This document shows positions 30,072 to 33,228 of a stretch of DNA of 33,228 bases, piece after piece. The DNA comes from a virus. The notes under the pieces were generated by a model. It had not been told where the DNA came from. It was given only the letters and a program-made list of their open reading frames with translations, and did not search any database. The stretch spans positions 1 through 33,228 of the IMG/VR virus record IMGVR_UViG_3300025759_000365; one strand, 5' to 3'. The position numbers and the translations under genes were made by a program. Every line of letters starts with the position of its first letter. Positions within the stretch are counted from its first letter, which is position 1.

Positions 30072-31453
30072 GATGGGACCCCTTGTTTTTTTGTGTGATC
30101 GTTTTCGCGCATTATCGCCAGTTCATCTCGCATATTGGCCACGAGTTCGGCAAACATCTTCTCAGCCGCGCGCGCTTTGTTATTCATGTTGGCGAGTACT
30201 CGTGACTCACATTCGCTAGTAATGACATCGACGGTAACTGGTCGAGTTTGGCCGAATCGCCATGAGCGACGAATGGCTTGATACCATTGCTCGAAGCTAT
30301 GCGACGGGAAAAAGGTCTGGTGCGCGCAGTGCTGAAAGTTTAACCCGAATCCTCCTATCTTGGGCTTTGTCACCAGTACGCGCAGATTTCCGTTTATGAA
30401 GTCGTTAAATACCTCCTCCTTGTGATAGTCATCGTGTCGCCCGGCAACTTGTGCCGCATCCGGTATCATATCCTCCAGAGCGTCGCCTTCTTCGTTTAGG
30501 TGGCACCATGAAATAACCGGCTGATCGGTGCCGTTCGCGATTTCCGCAGCCATCTCGCACCGTTGCCCGATTGTGCGGCGCCGTTCGTGCCGTTGTTCTT
30601 CGAGCGTCACCGCTGGCAGGTCGAATAGCATGCCTGGCAGGCTTTCCCGCGCGGTCACGACGTGGGCCCGGGTGATGAGTTCAGGTAGTTTGTATTTGCT
30701 GTCATCAAATCCGAGGTCGGCAGGCGTTCGCACTGCGCGCGCCCATGAGCACACCCATCTCCAGAAGTGCTTTTCAGCGTGGCCGCGAAATCTGAATTTG
30801 TTAGACTTGCCTCCTTCACCGAATCGGTATGTATCATGCCCTGATCTGCCGATAGCGGCGCGCCCGTCGTCGGCTTTGAAAAACTTCGTGATCATGTCCA
30901 TATAGCCGAGCTCGCCAAGCGCTTCGCTCGACGTGCCGAGCTCAATGTAATCGTTAGGCGCGCAGGTTGCCGAGCATAGCAGCCGATACTTGAGCTTTGA
31001 CATAAAGCGGGTGACGTCGTGCTTGATCATGCCTTTGAAGTTCTTCAGAATGCTGGATTCATCGCAGACAACGCCGGCAAAGTCGCCCGCGTTGAACTTT
31101 GCTAGCTGCTCGTAGTTCGTGACGGTGATTGCGCAATTGATCGAGCCGTCACGGCTTTGCTTTGCTTCGATTCCGAATTTCCCCGCCTCGCGCACGGTCT
31201 GCGATGCGACCGCGAGTGGCGTGAGTATTAGCACCCGGCCGTTCGTCTTCCGCACGACGTTATCAGCCCAGGCAAGCTGCATAGCGGTTTTGCCTAGCCC
31301 GCAATCGGCCAGGATAGCCGCCCGCCCTTTCAGCGTTGCCCATTCAACGAGGGCCCGTTGAAAGTCGAAGAGGAACGGGTGATCGCATATCGGCTGGAAT
31401 CCGTGATTGCCGCCTACGTTTGTCTTCTCATATAGGAACTCTTTGTAATGCAT
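30062..31453 (-). CDS. SNF2-type DEAD-like helicase/translocase
   Basis: A 463-residue SF2 protein of the SNF2 type. It has Walker A ADCGLGKTA (50-58), the DESS form of motif II (VVCDESSILKN, D131), motif III CSATCAPND, and the C-terminal motifs VTKPKIGGFGLNFQ and QAIRRSWRFGQTRPV (motif VI). The enzyme should use ATP to move on double-stranded DNA or remodel bound protein. It is paired with a DNA methyltransferase downstream, a pairing seen in other phages. Start ATG 31453 has GAGGGAG upstream. It lacks an HNH or nuclease domain. Confidence 0.88.
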   Translation of the reverse strand: MHYKEFLYEKTNVGGNHGFQPICDHPFLFDFQRALVEWATLKGRAAILADCGLGKTAMQLAWADNVVRKTNGRVLILTPLAVASQTVREAGKFGIEAKQSRDGSINCAITVTNYEQLAKFNAGDFAGVVCDESSILKNFKGMIKHDVTRFMSKLKYRLLCSATCAPNDYIELGTSSEALGELGYMDMITKFFKADDGRAAIGRSGHDTYRFGEGGKSNKFRFRGHAEKHFWRWVCSWARAVRTPADLGFDDSKYKLPELITRAHVVTARESLPGMLFDLPAVTLEEQRHERRRTIGQRCEMAAEIANGTDQPVISWCHLNEEGDALEDMIPDAAQVAGRHDDYHKEEVFNDFINGNLRVLVTKPKIGGFGLNFQHCAHQTFFPSHSFEQWYQAIRRSWRFGQTRPVTVDVITSECESRVLANMNNKARAAEKMFAELVANMRDELAIMRENDHTKKQGVPSWL

Positions 31454-31479
31454 TTTTTTCTCCCTCTAATGCGGTTTGG

Positions 31480-31590
31480 TTATTTATAGCGCTGCCGATC
31501 CCATTCGTTCCAGGCGACCAGCGCGAACGCCAGCAGGATAGGCGCAAGTACGACTGCGCCACATAGGTTGTTGTAGGCTTCTACGCTCAT
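31480..31590 (-). CDS. Tiny single-pass membrane protein
   Basis: A 36-residue protein with the sequence segment LCGAVVLAPILLAFALVAW as one transmembrane helix, a polar N-terminus and a charged C-terminus (NEWDRQRYK). A strong AAAGGAG site lies 6-8 nt before the ATG. It sits between the dyad at 31634-31654 and the SNF2 gene. Function unknown; such peptides can be holins, antiholins or membrane toxins. Confidence 0.7.
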   Translation of the reverse strand: MSVEAYNNLCGAVVLAPILLAFALVAWNEWDRQRYK

Positions 31591-31633
31591 GCTTTTCTTC
31601 TCCTTTGCTTAATGACTCCGACAATATGAATCC

Positions 31634-31654
31634 AATTTGCGGACACTGCAAATT
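31634..31654. promoter_or_regulatory. Dyad operator-like site with a weak promoter candidate
   Basis: AATTTGC, a 7-nt spacer and GCAAATT form a perfect inverted repeat in the 68-bp gap before the SNF2/methylase operon. Read on the minus strand, TTGCAG (31646-31651) and CATATT (31623-31628) are spaced by 17 nt, so the dyad would overlap the -35 box, as repressor sites do. The promoter match is weak. Confidence 0.4.
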
Positions 31655-31658
31655 ATTT

Positions 31659-31952
31659 TCAGCAACTATTTATTGCAGAGATGCAGCGACCGCCTCGGAA
31701 GACAGATACTGCATTCGCTTCGCTCATTTGCTCGGCATCGGTCAACGCCTCAGAACACCATTGCAATCCCGAGTCATTGTCAGGCGGCACATTGCTAATC
31801 AGATGCGACTCGAACTGCACTGATCTCATTATCCGCTTTCGCCACTTCTTGCGAATGCGGCGTTTCTTCGACTTGGGCTTGCGCGGAATCGACATGGATA
31901 TCCGCAATGACACCCGATAACCATTCGGTGCAGTCAGTTCGCTATCGCTCAT
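31659..31952 (-). CDS. Basic hypothetical protein
   Basis: A 97-residue protein with a strongly basic stretch (about 22-41, PRKPKSKKRRIRKKWRKRI) and a polar C-terminal half. The basic segment suggests nucleic acid binding. The ATG at 31952 has GGAGG upstream and overlaps the previous gene by 11 nt. An upstream in-frame extension overlaps that gene more and lacks support. No family recognised. Confidence 0.6.
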   Translation of the reverse strand: MSDSELTAPNGYRVSLRISMSIPRKPKSKKRRIRKKWRKRIMRSVQFESHLISNVPPDNDSGLQWCSEALTDAEQMSEANAVSVFRGGRCISAINSC

Positions 31953-32214
31953 GGCTGACCTCCGCGTTCTGCATTGCCCGGTCAATGGCCTCTTGGTTCT
32001 GCTCTGGATTCTCGCCCATAGCGTGCTGACAGTGCGCCATAAGCAGCCCATCGAAGTACCCTTCACGGTACGCGGCGAGACGCTGCATTTTGTACGAGGT
32101 TTGCTTCGGGCGCTTCTTTTGAGCTTCGTCCAGTAACGAGTCTATGACCTTTGCCGCAGCGCGATACCCACGCAGAGCAGAACGAACAGATGCATCGGAT
32201 TCACTAACGTTCAC
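31942..32214 (-). CDS. Small helical hypothetical protein
   Basis: A 90-residue protein, mostly helical, starting VNVSESDASVRSALRGY. GTG 32214 was chosen because AGGGAG lies 7 nt upstream; a TTG at 32235 is an alternative. It overlaps both neighbours. The segment KMQRLAAYREGYFDGLLMAHC looks like an amphipathic helix. Function unknown; early phage genes of this kind often target host functions. Confidence 0.65.
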   Translation of the reverse strand: MNVSESDASVRSALRGYRAAAKVIDSLLDEAQKKRPKQTSYKMQRLAAYREGYFDGLLMAHCQHAMGENPEQNQEAIDRAMQNAEVSHER

Positions 32215-32479
32215 CGCTGATCTCCCTGTTATCAAGTGAGCATAAACCAGGCAAGCTGGTCATAAGCATCTTGCTGGCTGCCTGAGACGCGATTATCTCC
32301 AGCTCTTGCCTAATCATGCCAAAGCAACGACGGCGAGCTTCATCCGGCGTATTGAAAGGGGTTCGACTGCGCAATCCAATCCCGCGAACGGGGGAGGCTA
32401 TCTCCGACCAATACCCGTCCACAGTCTGCGTGATGCGCAATTGATAGTTATTCCAGTGGTGATCCCATATCAACTTCAT
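32204..32479 (-). CDS. Hypothetical protein
   Basis: A 91-residue protein with an N-terminal beta part (MKLIWDHHWNNYQLRITQTV) and a helical C-terminal half (DEARRRCFGMIRQELEIIASQAAS). A GGAGG site lies 6 nt before the ATG, and the start overlaps the upstream stop by 4 nt. No known motif. It is part of the overlapping right-end operon. Confidence 0.65.
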   Translation of the reverse strand: MKLIWDHHWNNYQLRITQTVDGYWSEIASPVRGIGLRSRTPFNTPDEARRRCFGMIRQELEIIASQAASKMLMTSLPGLCSLDNREISGER

Positions 32480-32706
32480 GATACGTCCTCCGCTACATAA
32501 CCATCACATGCTACCGACTCGCTCCGCTCGCGGCAGATGTCGGCGTTATCCTGCTTCCATTTTGCCGAACGGCGGCAGTTCTTACAGGTCACATCTGAGG
32601 CGAGGGACGAATGGGCTTTGCCCGCGGTAGGAATGCTGCACTCAGTAAGCGCAAGGTTTCGTATCTTGCCGCCGATCTGGCGATACGGCGTGAAATGGAT
32701 AACCAT
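32476..32706 (-). CDS. Small Cys-containing phage protein
   Basis: A 76-residue protein. A TCKNCRRSAKW core and an earlier Cys (LTECSIPTAGK) match the pattern of short phage proteins with VTCxxC near the middle, which may bind zinc. A GAGGAG site precedes ATG 32706. Function unknown. The gene starts 2 nt after the upstream stop and overlaps the next start by 4 nt. Confidence 0.65.
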   Translation of the reverse strand: MVIHFTPYRQIGGKIRNLALTECSIPTAGKAHSSLASDVTCKNCRRSAKWKQDNADICRERSESVACDGYVAEDVS

Positions 32707-32708
32707 CG

Positions 32709-32999
32709 TTAATCTCCTCTATTGCGATCGTTAGCCTGTGGGACTTCGCACCACTGGGCGTGTGTATAATTAGGGCGGAACACGGTTGCGTCCCCGTCGG
32801 ACCAGCCGCCCTCATCATCCGACCAGCGAACTCCCCAAATATCGCCATCCACATCAAACCTCATCAACAGTTGGCGGTCGCGGGGCGTATCGACGCCGAT
32901 CTTTTGCCAAACGGGGTAACCCGGCCCATGCTCGGCATCCGCCGAGATGGCCGCGTTTGCTCTATCCTCGATGAATCGCAATGCCGACAAGCGTCTCAC
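32709..32999 (-). CDS. Hypothetical protein, DUF551-like pattern
   Basis: A 96-residue protein. The part VWQKIGVDTPRDRQLLMRF..., WGVRWSDDEGGW and a final THAQWCEVPQ resemble the DUF551 pattern of small phage proteins (WxxV near the start, thWxxxP near the end). The start is GTG 32999, which overlaps the preceding gene by 38 nt and has no good ribosome site, so the true start is uncertain. Confidence 0.55.
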   Translation of the reverse strand: MRRLSALRFIEDRANAAISADAEHGPGYPVWQKIGVDTPRDRQLLMRFDVDGDIWGVRWSDDEGGWSDGDATVFRPNYTHAQWCEVPQANDRNRGD

Positions 33000-33210
33000 C
33001 TGAGGCGTTGGATTCTATAAAATACTCGCACTCAAATGCGATGATCGCCGGGGGCTGCATGTGGAATCGCCCGGCTGGCGAAAGCCGACGCAAGCAGGTT
33101 TCACAGCCCTCGCGCCAGCCTTCCGCGTCACTCCCGACGCCAGCACACCGTGCCACGTCGTCTGGCAGCCCTGTTCCATGAGTACTCATTCTCCCACCTG
33201 TTAAAATCAT
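32962..33210 (-). CDS. First gene of the right-end operon, hypothetical
   Basis: An 82-residue protein starting near the right edge of the window. GWREGCETCLRRLSPAGRFHM resembles short phage proteins with CxxC pairs. ATG 33210 follows AAGGA with ideal 6-nt spacing; an in-frame ATG at 33189 is an alternative. The promoter region would lie outside the window, or on the left end if the molecule is circular. Function unknown. Confidence 0.6.
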   Translation of the reverse strand: MILTGGRMSTHGTGLPDDVARCAGVGSDAEGWREGCETCLRRLSPAGRFHMQPPAIIAFECEYFIESNASGETLVGIAIHRG

Positions 33211-33228
33211 AAGAATTCCTTTTTTGAC

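Overview
The window looks like a nearly complete, compact genome of a tailed double-stranded DNA phage (siphovirus type, order Caudoviricetes), or an equivalent prophage or metagenomic phage contig. Almost every gene is on the minus strand, genes overlap by 1-40 nt, and the head genes follow the lambda order: terminase large subunit, gpW-like joiner, portal, ClpP-like protease/scaffold, major capsid, neck genes, tail tube, frameshifted chaperone, tape measure. The host cannot be named from sequence alone. Good Shine-Dalgarno (SD) sites, sigma70-like promoters and Sec signal peptides fit a bacterial host, most likely with a Gram-negative envelope. No integrase, rRNA, tRNA or CRISPR array was seen.

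Layout, following minus-strand transcription from right to left. (1) 33.2-31.5 kb: small overlapping genes of unknown function. (2) 31.6-29.1 kb: a tiny membrane protein, an SNF2-type helicase, a class beta DNA methyltransferase and a 53-residue ribbon-helix-helix protein. (3) 29.0-26.7 kb: terminase large subunit and a small Ogr/Delta-like zinc protein. Its gene is followed at once by a dyad and a good sigma70-like promoter facing the head genes. (4) 26.6-20.2 kb: head, neck and tail tube genes and a tail chaperone with a 9-A slippery run. A strong intrinsic terminator follows the capsid gene. (5) 20.2-12.2 kb: a short tape measure protein, then unfamiliar tail-tip or fibre genes. The last four of these carry Sec signal peptides, which is unusual in a virion module. 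(6) 12.2-11.16 kb: a one-pass membrane protein and a class 3 lipase, a possible lysis cassette with no recognisable peptidoglycan hydrolase.

A small plus-strand island (10.18-11.13 kb) holds three regulator-like genes and ends in a terminator that converges on the lipase. A divergent promoter region with phased A-tracts (10.03-10.13 kb) separates it from a leftward early operon (10.0-0.16 kb). That operon encodes an excisionase-like HTH protein, a small membrane protein, a RecB-like nuclease, a Sak4-like RecA-fold ATPase, an SSB-like DUF669 protein, an SF2 helicase, a primase-helicase, a RusA resolvase, two glycosyltransferase-like proteins and a SAM methyltransferase. The 235 bp between primase and RusA is full of palindromes and direct repeats and is a candidate origin or operator array.

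The features most worth following are the Sec-tagged fibre cassette and its shared motifs, the zinc activator/dyad/promoter unit, the repeat-rich region between primase and RusA, and the lipase-based lysis candidate.
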